Origin: CAVSJR01 sp963728285
GTDB lineage: Bacteria; Actinomycetota; UBA4738; HRBIN12
Direction of reading: 5' to 3'
DNA: 64,000 nucleotides
Assembly (NCBI GenBank): GCA_963728285.1
Contig: CAVSJR010000002.1
Span: 186,001-250,000, forward strand
Each line of letters starts with the position of its first letter. The first letter of the stretch is position 1. A program made the translations under genes and the position numbers. Shown in pieces: positions 20,647 to 30,531 of this stretch. Under the pieces are notes generated by a model. That model saw only the letters and a program-made list of their open reading frames with translations, ran no database searches and had not been told where the DNA came from.

Positions 20647-23183
20647 ATGCCGTCCCGCAAGCGGGCCCTCACCAGCCCTACGCCGTTCACGGTGTCGTAC
20701 CCGACGCCACTGCCCGCGAAGCGGGACGGCGAGGCGTGGTGGATGGAGGTGGGCGATCGGGAGCTGAGGCTGTCGAACCTGGACAAGATCTTCTGGCCCG
20801 ACGAGGGGTTCACGAAGGGCGACCTGATCGCCTACTACTACAACGTTGCCCCATTGATCGTCCCTCATCTGGAGGGACGCCCGCTGACCATGAAGCGCAT
20901 GCCCGACGGGATCCGCGGCGGGTCGTTCTACGAGAAATCCGCTCCCTCGCACACGCCCGACTGGATGCTTCGGTGCCCCGTCCCGAGCGAGGACAGCAAG
21001 CGGGGCATGATCGACTACCTCATGATCGAGGACGCTGCCGGCCTGCTGTTCATGGCCAACCTCGGATGCATCGAGTTCCATCCGCTCCACTCCCGGTGTG
21101 CGGATATCGAACATCCCGACTACCTGTTCTTCGATCTCGACCCCTTCGAGCCCATCACCTTCGAGGACGTGCTGGCCGTGGCGCGCTTGGTGAAGGTGAC
21201 GCTCGATCAGCTCGGCCTGACCGGCTACCCGAAGACCAGCGGCGCGACGGGCGTCCAGATCTACGTGCCGATCGAGCACGGTCGGTATACCCACGACGAG
21301 GCTCGCGAGCTGGTCGGCACGGCCGGCAGGCTGATCCAGAAGGCGGACCCGGACCGCGTGACGATGGCGTGGCAGATCAAGGACCGCTCGGGCAAGGTCT
21401 TCATCGACCACAACATGAATCGCGCCGGGGCGAACATCTCGGCCGCCTACTGCGTGCGCCCGGAGCCGGGAGCGCCGGTCTCGACGCCGCTCACCTGGGA
21501 GGAGGTGTCCGCCGGCGGCTTCCTCCCGGTGGACTTTCGCATCGACAACGTCTGGGAGCGATTCGAGCGCCTGGGCGACCTCTTCGAGGGGGTCCGGACC
21601 TCACCGCAGAATATCGACGCGGCGTTCGAGGCCCTCGGGATCCCCCGAGGGACCGGCTCGCGCCGGACGGGATCCGGCGGCGCCGGATCGGACGGGTCCA
21701 CCGAGAGCTCCGCCCGCTCGAGCGACGAGGTCATCGCGGCGTCCAAGGATCCGAAGCTCCGCGAGTACCTCCGCAAGCGCGACTTCGACGGGACGCCCGA
21801 GCCCGCTCCCGGCGAGGCGGCCGGAACGGGAAACTCGTTCGTCATCCAGAAGCATCGCGCCACGAGGCTGCACTACGACGTGCGTCTGGAGAGGGACGGA
21901 GCGATGCCGTCATGGGCGGTGCCGCGCGGCCTTCCGATCCGCCCCGGCGACAGGCGGCTGGCGGTACGCACGGAGGATCACCCGCTCGAGTACGCGTCGT
22001 TCGAGGGGACCATCCCGAAGGGGCACTACGGGGCCGGCGAGGTCCGGATCTTCGACGAGGGACTGTTCGAGCTGCTGGAATGGGAGGATCGGAAGGTGAG
22101 CGTCAGGCTGCACGGCCGGCGCTACCCCGGCCTGGAATACCACCTCGTGAAGACCCGGACGGACTGGCTCGCGATCCTGGCGAACTCCCAGGAGGTACCG
22201 CTCATCCAGCCGGCGCCGCAGCTGCCGCCCATGCTGGCGGAGGGAGGCTACGAGGCCTTCGACGATCCGGGGTGGCGGTTCGAGCCCAAGTTCGACGGCA
22301 TCCGCTCGATCGTGACGATGGCGACGGACTCCACGACACTCGTCTCCCGGACCGGCCGCGACCAGACATCGAGCTATCCGGAGCTGCAGTCGCTGCACGA
22401 GCTCGTGAATCAGGTGAACGCGGTGCTGGACGGCGAGATCGTCGCCTTCGATGCCGAGGGAAAGAGCTCCTTCGAGGCGCTTCAGTCGCGCATGAACGTA
22501 GCCTCCGAGCGAGAGATCAAGCGCCTCGCGCAGCAGATCCCGGTGTCGCTCGTCCTGTTCGATCTCCTCTTCCTCGACGGGAGGGACCTCACGGGCCAGC
22601 CGCTCGAGGAGCGTCGGGAGCTGCTCGAGCTCATCACGGAGCAGGACCACCGGCTCCAGGTCGCACCGTTCGTCGACGGGCGAGGGGAAGCGGTTCACCG
22701 ACGCCGCCCGCCAGCAGGGCCTCGAGGGGGTCATGGCGAAGCGGCTGGGCAGCCGATACCGGCCGGGACGACGCTCCCCCGACTGGCGCAAGATCAAGCT
22801 GCTCAACACCCAGGACTGCGTCATCCTCGGATGGACCCCCGGCCAGGGAGGCCGGTCCAAGACGCTGGGCGCCCTGCTGCTCGGCGCGTACGACGACGGG
22901 AAGCTCCGCTGGGTGGGGCAGGTGGGCACCGGCTTCACGGACCAGATGCTCGACCGCCTGCTCGAGATCCTGCGGCCGCTCACGCGCCCCACACCCGGCC
23001 GTCGACGACGAGGACCTGAGGAAGGTGAAGGGCGCCGTCTTCGTGGAGCCCGTGGTGGTGTGCGAGGTGTCCTACCTGGAGTTCACGAAGAGCACCGGGA
23101 AGATGCGCGCTCCGTCGTTCAAGGGCCTGCGGCCGGACAAGACGCCGGAGGACTGCATCCTCGAACCTCCGGCCCGTCGTTAG
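20647..23183 (+). CDS. ligD: ATP-dependent DNA ligase LigD, polymerase-phosphoesterase-ligase (two frameshifts)
   Basis: 844 residues after removing one base near 22685 and one near 22993. Order: primase-polymerase domain (about 20-310, with DYLFFDLDPF holding the metal aspartates), a Ser/Gly-rich linker, 3'-phosphoesterase domain (about 395-515, HRATRLHYDVRLE and GHYGAG), and ATP-dependent ligase domain (about 530-844). The ligase has the adenylation lysine in FEPKFDGIRS, DGEIVAFD, and GVMAKRLGS...WRKIK after the first break. The POL-PE-LIG order is that of mycobacteria. It fills, trims and seals broken ends with Ku. The divergent PLP-enzyme gene lies upstream; the stop overlaps that of the convergent DUF5319 gene by four bases. 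Confidence 0.93.
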
Positions 23184-23677
23184 AAGGGCTCGAACCCGGC
23201 CTTGACGAGCAGCGCGCGCGCCTCCCGCTCCTCCATGCCGCGGTCGAGCAGCTCGCCGTAGAGCCGGACCGCGGCGAGCGAGCGCCCGCACCGCGGGCAG
23301 AACTGGAAATGAAGCTCGCTCGGCGTCTCACACCAGGGGCACGCCGTCACCTGGATCGCCGGACGCGAGTCGAGGCCGGCATCGACGAGCGCGTCGATGT
23401 ATCCCTTGCCGTAGTCCCACTGGATGTACTCGTCCTCGCGGACCTCGAACGCCGGCTCGTGCATGCGGGGCTCGCCCGTATCCAGCATGTACTCGAGATT
23501 GTCCCGCAGGAGATCCCACTCGTAGAAGTGGTTCGCGCCGCAGTCGGGGCACGCGATCACCACGCCCTTCACGCCCTGGGGAGCGAAGCAATCCCGCATC
23601 GCGCGGAGGTCGCCGAGGTCGGCCTCGATGTCCTCCCGCTCCTGGGGCTCGAGCGCTCGCGGTCCTTCGTCGTCCAT
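23180..23677 (-). CDS. DUF5319-family protein with C-terminal zinc ribbon
   Basis: 165 residues. The first 110 match the conserved actinobacterial DUF5319 pattern: DLGDLRAMRDCFAPQGVKGV, CPDCGANHFYEWDLLRDNL, and YIQWDYGKGYIDA. Cysteines in CPDC and a second pair set further on (CPWCE...FCPRCG, about 120-140) suggest two zinc sites; the second set is an extension not typical of the family. Function is unknown, though DUF5319 genes are widely conserved in actinobacteria. It follows PIG-L downstream by two bases (TAG, CC, ATG), so the two share a transcript. Confidence 0.8.
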   Translation of the reverse strand: MDDEGPRALEPQEREDIEADLGDLRAMRDCFAPQGVKGVVIACPDCGANHFYEWDLLRDNLEYMLDTGEPRMHEPAFEVREDEYIQWDYGKGYIDALVDAGLDSRPAIQVTACPWCETPSELHFQFCPRCGRSLAAVRLYGELLDRGMEEREARALLVKAGFEPF

Positions 23678-23679
23678 GG

Positions 23680-24402
23680 CTACTGCTTCTCCTCCACGAT
23701 CTCAGGCTCGTCGTCGGTGAACCGGAACGCCCTGAATCCTTCCGCGTACGCCAGGCCCGCCTGCGCCCCGAGCTCCTCGGCGCGCTTTCGGATCCACGGG
23801 TCCGCCTCGCCTCCCTCCTCGGAGACGTGTTCGGCGAGCGCCGCGACCTTCGTGTCGATCGTGTCGCCGATGTCGACGTAGGTATCGGGCTCGTTCGCCC
23901 CCAACCAAAGGTTCGGCACCTCGTAGGGCTCGAACCCCTCCTCGAGCAGCTCGGGAAACTGCGCGCGCGTGGGCGAGTCGGGCATGACCGCGCAGAGGGC
24001 GAGGGTGCCGGCGACCTTGTGATCCCAGTGGTTGATGTAGCCGTTGCCGAACCAGAGCCGGGACGGATCGGGCGCCACGATGACCTCGGGGCGCAGCCGG
24101 CGAACCTCGCGGGTCACCTTCCTCCGAAGATCGAACGTCACCTCGATCATGCCGTCGACCTCGCCGAGGAACGTCACGCTGCGCACGCCGAGGACCGCCG
24201 CGGCGGCGCGCTGCTCTCGCTCGCGGATCGGCCGGACCATCTCGCGCGTGACCCCGGGCTCGTTGGAGCCCGCGGAGCCGTCGGTGATGCAGACGTAGTG
24301 GACCTCCGTGCCCTCCCGCGACCACTTCGCGGTGGTGCCCCCGCACATGTACTCGGCATCATCGGGGTGGGCGAACAGGACCAGTGCGCTCGAGAAACCC
24401 AT
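23680..24402 (-). CDS. PIG-L family deacetylase
   Basis: 240 residues with the zinc/catalytic motif FAHPDDAEYMCGG at 9-21 and the second metal histidine in NHWDHKVAG. The family hydrolyses N-acetyl groups of GlcNAc-linked molecules; in actinobacteria it includes MshB (mycothiol) and Mca, as well as antibiotic-modifying members. Length and start (MGFSSALVLFAHPDDAE) fit the LmbE group. ATG 24402 is chosen because the catalytic motif begins within ten residues. A GNAT resembling the mycothiol synthase family lies elsewhere in the window, but no linkage is evident, so the substrate is unassigned. Confidence 0.85.
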   Translation of the reverse strand: MGFSSALVLFAHPDDAEYMCGGTTAKWSREGTEVHYVCITDGSAGSNEPGVTREMVRPIREREQRAAAAVLGVRSVTFLGEVDGMIEVTFDLRRKVTREVRRLRPEVIVAPDPSRLWFGNGYINHWDHKVAGTLALCAVMPDSPTRAQFPELLEEGFEPYEVPNLWLGANEPDTYVDIGDTIDTKVAALAEHVSEEGGEADPWIRKRAEELGAQAGLAYAEGFRAFRFTDDEPEIVEEKQ

Positions 24403-24412
24403 GCCGTCGACG

Positions 24413-24418
24413 AGACTA
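24413..24418 (-). promoter_or_regulatory. Possible -10 element (TAGTCT) for the PIG-L gene
   Basis: TAGTCT on the minus strand fits TAnnnT and lies ten bases upstream of the PIG-L ATG. The region is divergent with the small membrane gene starting at 24455. Support rests only on position and similarity to other elements in the window. Confidence 0.3.
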
Positions 24419-24454
24419 CCGGACAATCCGCCTAACCTGAACGAGACTGGTGGC

Positions 24455-24849
24455 ATGGGCGAGCCGCGCGGGATCCGGGACGCGACGCAACGACCGAGCG
24501 AGTCCGCCGAGGGACTTCGGGCCGACGCTCCGCGGGGCTCGGGCGCCTGGGTCGCCGCCGCAGTGGGGGCATTCTGGGGCCTCGTCTGCTACACGATCCT
24601 GTGGGAGGGGGAGCCGGCGCAGGTGGACCGAGCATTCGTCGAGAGTCGGGGCGGGACCCTCGCGCTGTTTCCGTCCCGGATCGCCATCTGGTCGATCGCC
24701 CTTGCCGAAACCGTGGCCGGCCAAACGTTCGACCTGTCTCGAAGACTTTCGGCTGGATCGCCCCTCTCGCGAGCGCGATCGGAGGCGGGTTGACGATGGC
24801 AGGCTACGTCACGCTGCGGACGATCATCCGACGGATCCGTATGTCCTAG
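24455..24849 (+). CDS. Small membrane protein, unknown (probable frameshift)
   Basis: I do not recognise this gene. ATG 24455 opens a frame with a first membrane helix (WVAAAVGAFWGLVCYTILW) and a second hydrophobic part (RIAIWSIALAETVAGQTF). Near 24740 the frame appears to shift by two bases (a duplicated TC), after which a third helix reads FGWIAPLASAIGGGLTMAGYVTL and the protein ends RTIIRRIRMS at 24849, about 130 residues. If no shift is real, it ends at 24793 without the last helix. It is divergent from the PIG-L gene and 170 bases before the aminotransferase. Confidence 0.5.
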
Positions 24850-25018
24850 TCGCCGGCCGTGCGACCCGTCCCATTTGGCTCGTGTAGTGTCCGCCCCGAA
24901 GGCCTCCTGGAGGGCCGCTTGAGCGCGTTCCTCTGCGCGTCGCCCACATCTAGCCACATCGGGGTCGCGAGGCTTCCAGTCGGCCTCCTTGTTGGACCAG
25001 CGAGACAAGGAGACGGCC

Positions 25019-26390
25019 ATGACCACGACGAACCCAGCGCGGAGCATCCCGGATATCGTCGTCCCTCCGCCGGGCCCGCGGAGCGTCGAGCTCCTTCGAC
25101 GGCTCGAACCCATCGCCTATCCGGGGCTCACGCACGGCCTCGCCCCGTTCGTCATGCACCGCAAGTGGGGGTACGCGATCGAGGACGTCGACGGCAACGT
25201 CTACCTCGACATGATCAGCGCGATGGCCTCGGTCCCGCTCGGCGCCTGCAGGGAGGACCTGATGGACCCGGCCGTCGATGCCCTGCGACGCTTCGGAAAC
25301 GAGGACTCACACTTCTACCCACACGATCCGATGATTCGGCTCGCCGAGCGGTTGGTCGACATCACGCCGCCGAGCCTCACGCGGGTCGACATCGCGCTCA
25401 ACGGCACCGAGGCCGTCGAGACGGCCATCAAGTTCATGCGACGTTCGACCGGACGCCCCGTGATCATCTCGTTCCTGGGTCAGTATCACGGCGAGTCGAC
25501 GACCACGGCGACGCTCGGGGCCGAGCACAACGAGATCTCCCACGGCATGCGCCAGCTCTCCTCCGGGTTCGTCCACGTGCCGTACCCGAGCCCGTATCGA
25601 ACGCCGTTCCCCGAAGCCAAGGCCCGGCGGCACGGGCGACGCGACGATCGACTACCTGCGCGACCACGTCCTGTTCCACCAGGTCCATCCCGACGAGGTG
25701 GCCGGGGTCTTCATCGAGCCGATCGTGGGCTCCGGCGGCGTGCTGATCCCCCCCGATCCATTCTGGCCCGCGCTCGTGGAACTCTGCCGGGAGCACGGGT
25801 GGCTGCTCGGCGTCGACGAGGTCAAATCGGGATTCGGGCGGACCGGGACGATGTGGGCCGTCGACCGATGGGGAGTCGAGCCCGACCTCATGTGCCTCGG
25901 GAAGGCGCTGGGGGGCGGCGTGATGCCGATCGGCGCCGTGCTGGGCAGCGAACGGGCGATGGGAACGTTCGACGACGTGCCGACCGGCTCCACGTGGGCG
26001 TGGCTGCCGGCGGCGTGCGTGGCCGCGCTCGAGACCATCCGCGCCTTCGAGGAGGAGGGGGTCCTCGACAACGTCCGCCTCCTCGACGAGGAGGGGCGGC
26101 GCCTGCTGGGCCGGCTGCGAGACCGATTCGAGCCGATCGGTGACGTCCGAGTGGCCGGCGGCTACCAGGCGGTCGAGTTCGTCAGGGATCGGACGACGAA
26201 GGAGCGCGCGCCGGAGCTTCAGGAGGCGGTCGCTCGCGAGGCCCTCGCGCGGGGGATGATCGCCGACTCGAGCACGACCTCCTACAACCTTCAGCCCTCG
26301 CTGGTCATGCCGCTCGAGGCGTACCGGGCCGCCATCGACATCCTGGAGGAATCGATCGAGGCCGCGGTGGGACGCATGCTCGATACGTAG
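25019..26390 (+). CDS. Class III aminotransferase (GABA/acetylornithine type; one frameshift)
   Basis: 456 residues after removal of one inserted base near 25630. ATG 25019 follows aaggag. Class III landmarks are present: ALNGTEAVETAIKF (phosphate binding), GVFIEPIVGSGG, DEVKSGFGRTG with the PLP aspartate, and the lysine in LGKALGGGVMPIGAV. It transfers an amino group from an omega-amino compound such as GABA, beta-alanine or a diamine to 2-oxoglutarate or pyruvate; the sequence alone does not decide. A separate argD lies in the arginine block, so this copy is probably not biosynthetic. The upstream spacer of about 170 bases contains TAGTGT near 24884 as a possible -10. Confidence 0.85.
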
Positions 26391-26443
26391 GGAGGATTCC
26401 GGGCTCGCCGGTGCCGCGGGATCGGCGTATCGTCCCGCGTGCG

Positions 26444-27136
26444 ATGAAGACGATCTCGCAGGCTCCGTCGCGCCGCACCCTGGGAGCGGGCCTCACGGAG
26501 GCGAAGCGACGCCGCCGGTGGCCGAGGGTCGTGCTGTGGATCGTGGCGTTCGCCCTCCTCGCGGACGCCGTTGGGTTCATGGCCTACGTCTCCCGCTACC
26601 AGCCGCTCGATGCCGGTCCCGAGTCGGGCGTCGACCAGCGGCAGGTCGTGCGCGAGTTGAAGGCGACCTCCCCGGTTGGGCAGCACTTCTCTCAGTTCCG
26701 GATCGACGACGTCCAGGGAAGCCGGTTCTGGTACGGCTTCTCGATCGCGAACGGTGGGAGGCTCCCCGTAACGATCACGTCGATCGGGGCCGAACCGCGG
26801 CCGGGAGAGGCCTCGCCGCTTCCACAGACCGGTGTACGCCTCGGCCCCGAGACGGCGGGCGGCCGGTTCGCGACCCTGGAGACGACGGCGTTCGAACCGT
26901 TCACGTTGGACGCGCAGACCGGACGCCGATCCATCGTCATCGATGCGCGCATCGCCGGCTGCCGGCCGGACGGCGTGGCCGCCTACTACGGAGCCGTCGA
27001 CGTCACGTACAAGGTCCTCGGCTTCTTCTCGCGTCGCACGACGGTGACGCTTCCGTACACGATCGAGGTCCCCGCCGACGCCGCCTGCCGGCCCCCGAGG
27101 GGAGAGTCCGGTCAGGACTCGGACGACGACTCGTAG
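26444..27136 (+). CDS. Membrane-anchored extracytoplasmic protein, unknown
   Basis: 230 residues. A basic N-terminus (KRRRRWP) precedes one transmembrane helix (VVLWIVAFALLADAVGFMAYV, about 35-55). The outer part of about 170 residues looks beta-rich (FWYGFSIANGGRLPVTITSI) and resembles an immunoglobulin-like or LEA-type exported domain. The end is acidic (ESGQDSDDDS). I cannot assign a family. Its last 25 bases overlap the 3' end of the convergent cupin gene. It starts 53 bases after the aminotransferase and may be co-transcribed. Confidence 0.65.
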   Translation: MKTISQAPSRRTLGAGLTEAKRRRRWPRVVLWIVAFALLADAVGFMAYVSRYQPLDAGPESGVDQRQVVRELKATSPVGQHFSQFRIDDVQGSRFWYGFSIANGGRLPVTITSIGAEPRPGEASPLPQTGVRLGPETAGGRFATLETTAFEPFTLDAQTGRRSIVIDARIAGCRPDGVAAYYGAVDVTYKVLGFFSRRTTVTLPYTIEVPADAACRPPRGESGQDSDDDS

Positions 27137-27831
27137 ACCGCCCAGAACTTGCGCAGCGGCGACCGGCTTCGCCAGTGGCCCCGGCTGCCCTTCGGCGTGA
27201 TGAACACGTCCCCGGGGCCGGCGTGCAGCTGCCGTCCCCGCTCCGTCGTGATGTCGGCCTCGCCGGAGATGATCAACGCCACCTCGTCGTAGTCGCGATG
27301 GAAGTCGCGATCGAATTCCTCTCGCTCCCAGAGACCGGTGCTGAAGCTCCCCGCGGCGAACGCCATGATCTCGCGTCCGGGCGCGAAGCCGTCGTCCGCG
27401 GGCACGGAGGACTCCGACCATGCGAGGGGTCCGGAGCCGTTCGTCGCGGTGACCTCGGCCTCGCCCGCGCGGCCGTGATGCACCGCCCAGAACTTGAACA
27501 CCGGTGTGAGGCTGTGCCACCGCGCGGAGCTGCCGTTCGGCGCGGAGAGGATGTCGCCGGGGCCGACCCGCAGCCTCGTGCCGTCCTCCCTCGTGACCTC
27601 GACCTCGCCGTCGAGGAAGCACATGATCTCGTCGAACGGCGGCGCGAGGATTCCGCTCTCGGGCACTCGCTTCCAGAATCCGCAGCTGAAGTCCCCATTC
27701 CCCGAGCGGAACAGGACGGTCTCGTATCCGGGCGGGTTGTCGTCTCCCTCGGGCCGCGGATCCTCGTCCCACGTGAGCGGATCGTCTCGCGTCACGACCC
27801 TCACCTCGGCGCCCTGGCCTTCGCTTCCCAC
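27112..27831 (-). CDS. Two-domain cupin protein
   Basis: 239 residues made of two similar cupin halves. Each contains an acidic E-rich strand (DEIMCFLDGEVEVT; DEVALIISGEADITT) and the second cupin motif (VGPGDILSAPNGSSARW; AGPGDVFITPKGSRGHW), ending in matching KFWAV strands. The usual metal histidines of motif 1 are mostly missing, as in cupin_3-type proteins such as ureidoglycine aminohydrolase relatives. That makes a binding or isomerase role as likely as an oxygenase role. No purine-degradation genes are near. It sits 87 bases upstream of argH. Confidence 0.7.
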   Translation of the reverse strand: MGSEGQGAEVRVVTRDDPLTWDEDPRPEGDDNPPGYETVLFRSGNGDFSCGFWKRVPESGILAPPFDEIMCFLDGEVEVTREDGTRLRVGPGDILSAPNGSSARWHSLTPVFKFWAVHHGRAGEAEVTATNGSGPLAWSESSVPADDGFAPGREIMAFAAGSFSTGLWEREEFDRDFHRDYDEVALIISGEADITTERGRQLHAGPGDVFITPKGSRGHWRSRSPLRKFWAVYESSSES

Positions 27832-27918
27832 GGTGGCTCCTCCCCGTCGTGTTCCCGGCGCTCCGGGCGCCGTTGAGCCCGCCCTGAGCCTACCCGCGCA
27901 TGCAGGAGACCGGAGCGA

Positions 27919-29301
27919 TCAGCCTCCGAGGGCCCGCTCGATCGCCGTCGCCTGTGCGAGGACGCTTTCCGACGACGGCCCACCGGGCCCACCCCGGGCC
28001 GCCACCGCCCGGTCGGGGTCGAGGTAGGCCGGGCCGTCGACGACGCCGAACGACGTCCACTCCTCCTGGCTGAGGTCACGCAGGCCGCGGCCATCCTCCT
28101 CGAGCGACTTGAGCAGGGCCCCCGTCCTGCGGTGCGCCTCGCGGAACGGCACGCCGGCCAGGACGAGGGCCTCCGCGAGATCCGTCGCGTACAGCGACTC
28201 CGATTCGGCCGCCGCCCGCATGGCCCGTGGATCGAAGCGAATCGTCTCGACCGCGCCGACGGTGGCGGCGAGACATGCCTCCAACGTGTCGGCCGCGTCG
28301 AAGGCGGCCTCCTTGTCCTCCTGGAGATCGCGGTGATAGCCGAGCGGCAGGCCCTGCAGCATCGCGGCGACCCGGGCGAAGTCCGACGACGGACGGGCCG
28401 CCTTCGCGCGGACGAGCTCCGCGACATCCGGATTCCGTTTCTGCGGCATCATGCTCGAGCCGGTCGAGTACGCCTCATCCAGCTGTGCCCAGGCGATGCC
28501 CTCGTCCGTCCACCGCGCGAGATCGGCGGCGAGCCGCGAGAGGTGCATGCCGAGGATCGCCGCGTCGGCGCAGAACTCGAGAACGAAATCTCGATCCGAC
28601 ACCGCATCGATGGAGTTGGAGAATGCGCGGTCGAATCCGAGCCGCCGCGCGATCGCGTCCGGGCGTAGGGGCAGGGTCGTCGTCGCGAGCGCGCCCGCGC
28701 CCAGGGGCGACACCGCCGTCCTGTCGCCCCACTCCGCGAACCGCTCCAGATCGCGCACGAGCCCCCATGCGTGCGCCAGGAGATGGTGTCCGAGCGTCAC
28801 GGGCTGCGCCAGGCGCGCGTGGGTCGTCCCTGGCATGACCGTGGCTGCGTGCTGGCGGGCGCGGTCGACCAGCGCGCGGGCGAGGAGCCCGGTGAGCCCG
28901 TCGATCCGCCGGCCGGCCGCGAGGAGCCACAGCCGCAGGTCGGCGACCACCAGATCGTTGCGGCTGCGTCCCGCGTGCAGCCGCGCCCCGAGGTCGCCGA
29001 GGCGCTCGGTGACGCCTCGCTCGATCGCTGAATGAACGTCCTCGTCGCTCGGGTGCACGTCGAAGACGCCGTCCGCGATCGCCGATTGCACCTCGCGGAG
29101 CGCATCCTCCAGCGCGGTGGCCTCGTCGGCCGCGAGCAGGCCGGCCTCCTCGAGGCCGCGGACGTGCGCGATCGAGGCCTCCACGTCCTGCGGCGCGAGC
29201 CGAACGTCGAACGCGAGGCTGGCCCCGAGGGCCCGCGCCTCGGGCGCGGGTGGCTTCCCGAAGCGTCCGGCCCACAGGGGCTGCTCGTCGTCCCTGGACA
29301 T
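27919..29301 (-). CDS. argH: Argininosuccinate lyase
   Basis: 460 residues, the normal size. The fumarase/aspartase signature GSSMMPQKRNPD with the mobile catalytic loop is present, as are TTTLPLRPDAIAR and the N-terminal LWAGRFGKPP. It splits argininosuccinate into arginine and fumarate, the last step of the pathway. It follows argG by 39 bases and is the last gene of the arginine block on this strand. Intact frame. Confidence 0.95.
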   Translation of the reverse strand: MSRDDEQPLWAGRFGKPPAPEARALGASLAFDVRLAPQDVEASIAHVRGLEEAGLLAADEATALEDALREVQSAIADGVFDVHPSDEDVHSAIERGVTERLGDLGARLHAGRSRNDLVVADLRLWLLAAGRRIDGLTGLLARALVDRARQHAATVMPGTTHARLAQPVTLGHHLLAHAWGLVRDLERFAEWGDRTAVSPLGAGALATTTLPLRPDAIARRLGFDRAFSNSIDAVSDRDFVLEFCADAAILGMHLSRLAADLARWTDEGIAWAQLDEAYSTGSSMMPQKRNPDVAELVRAKAARPSSDFARVAAMLQGLPLGYHRDLQEDKEAAFDAADTLEACLAATVGAVETIRFDPRAMRAAAESESLYATDLAEALVLAGVPFREAHRRTGALLKSLEEDGRGLRDLSQEEWTSFGVVDGPAYLDPDRAVAARGGPGGPSSESVLAQATAIERALGG

Positions 29302-29340
29302 CCCTCGCCTCGGTCCTCGAGCGATCGACCGAGCGACCGC

Positions 29341-30531
29341 TCAGCCCCGGCTTCCCTGGCGAGCCGACCACACCTTGAGCGGGAGCCCCCAGAGGCGGAC
29401 GAATCCCTCCGCATGGGCGTGGTCGAAGTCGTCGTCCGGGCCGTAGGTCGCCAGCCCGACGTCGTACAGGGCGGCGCTCGAGCGGCGGCCCACGACGGCG
29501 CACGACCCGGCCGTGTACCGCAGGCGAACCTGTCCCGTCACGTGCGCCTGTGTCTCATCCACGAACGCGTCGATCGCCTCCCGCAGCGGCGAGAACCAGA
29601 GGCCGTCGTAGACGAGCTCGGTCCATCGCTGCTCGATCCCCGGCTTGAAGTGCCCGACCTCCCGTTCGAGCGTGAGGTCCTCGAGCGCCCGATGCGCGAG
29701 GATCAGCGACAGCGCGCCCGGAACCTCGTACAGCTCGCGGCTCTTGATGCCGACGCGCCGGTTCTCGATCATGTCGACCCGCCCGAACCCGTAGGCGCCC
29801 GCCAGCTCGTCGATCCGTCGGATGAGCTCGGCGAGCTCCATCGGGCGGCCGTCGATGGAGACCGGCCGGCCACGGTCGAAGTCGATGACGGCCTCGGCTG
29901 GCTCCGCGGGTCGATGCTCGGGCGCGGCCGTCCTGGCGAACGCGTCCTCCGGCGGCGCCACCCACGGATCCTCCAGCGGACCGCACTCCGCCGTCCGTCC
30001 CCAGACGTTCTCGTCGATCGAGTACGACGTCGCGATCTTCGCCAGCGGTATGCCCATCTCCTCGGCGTAGCGGATCGCCTTCTCACGCGGGATGACGGAT
30101 TCGCGGATCGGCGCGAGCACCTCGAGATCCGGCGCGAGGACGCCGAAGGAGACCTCGAAGCGCACCTGATCGTTTCCCTTGCCGGTACATCCATGGGCGA
30201 CGGCGACGGCGCCGACGTCGCGAGCGACCTTGACGACCTCCTGGGCGATCAGCGGGCGGGCGAGCCCCGAGACCATGGGGTACTTCCCCTCGTAGAGCGC
30301 GTTCGTCTTGATCGCCGGCGCGAGGAACTCCTCCGCGAACCGGTCGGTCGCGCGCACCACGCGCACGTCGGCCGCGCCGGCCTGCTTCCCGCGCTCGACG
30401 ACGTCGTCGAGGTCGTCGCCCTGTCCGATGTCGATCGCCACCGGAAAGACCTCGTATCCCTGCTCCCCCATCCATTTGATCGCGACCGACGTGTCGAGTC
30501 CTCCGCTGTAGGCCAAAACCACGCGCTTCAT
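29341..30531 (-). CDS. argG: Argininosuccinate synthase
   Basis: 396 residues. The ATP pyrophosphatase loop AYSGGLDTSV is at 7-16, and AVAHGCTGKGNDQVRFE and the citrulline/aspartate-binding region follow. The enzyme condenses citrulline with aspartate using ATP. The ATG shares one base with the argR stop (TGATG), so argG is translationally coupled to the repressor gene. Citrulline comes from ornithine via ArgF, which is not encoded in this block. Confidence 0.95.
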   Translation of the reverse strand: MKRVVLAYSGGLDTSVAIKWMGEQGYEVFPVAIDIGQGDDLDDVVERGKQAGAADVRVVRATDRFAEEFLAPAIKTNALYEGKYPMVSGLARPLIAQEVVKVARDVGAVAVAHGCTGKGNDQVRFEVSFGVLAPDLEVLAPIRESVIPREKAIRYAEEMGIPLAKIATSYSIDENVWGRTAECGPLEDPWVAPPEDAFARTAAPEHRPAEPAEAVIDFDRGRPVSIDGRPMELAELIRRIDELAGAYGFGRVDMIENRRVGIKSRELYEVPGALSLILAHRALEDLTLEREVGHFKPGIEQRWTELVYDGLWFSPLREAIDAFVDETQAHVTGQVRLRYTAGSCAVVGRRSSAALYDVGLATYGPDDDFDHAHAEGFVRLWGLPLKVWSARQGSRG

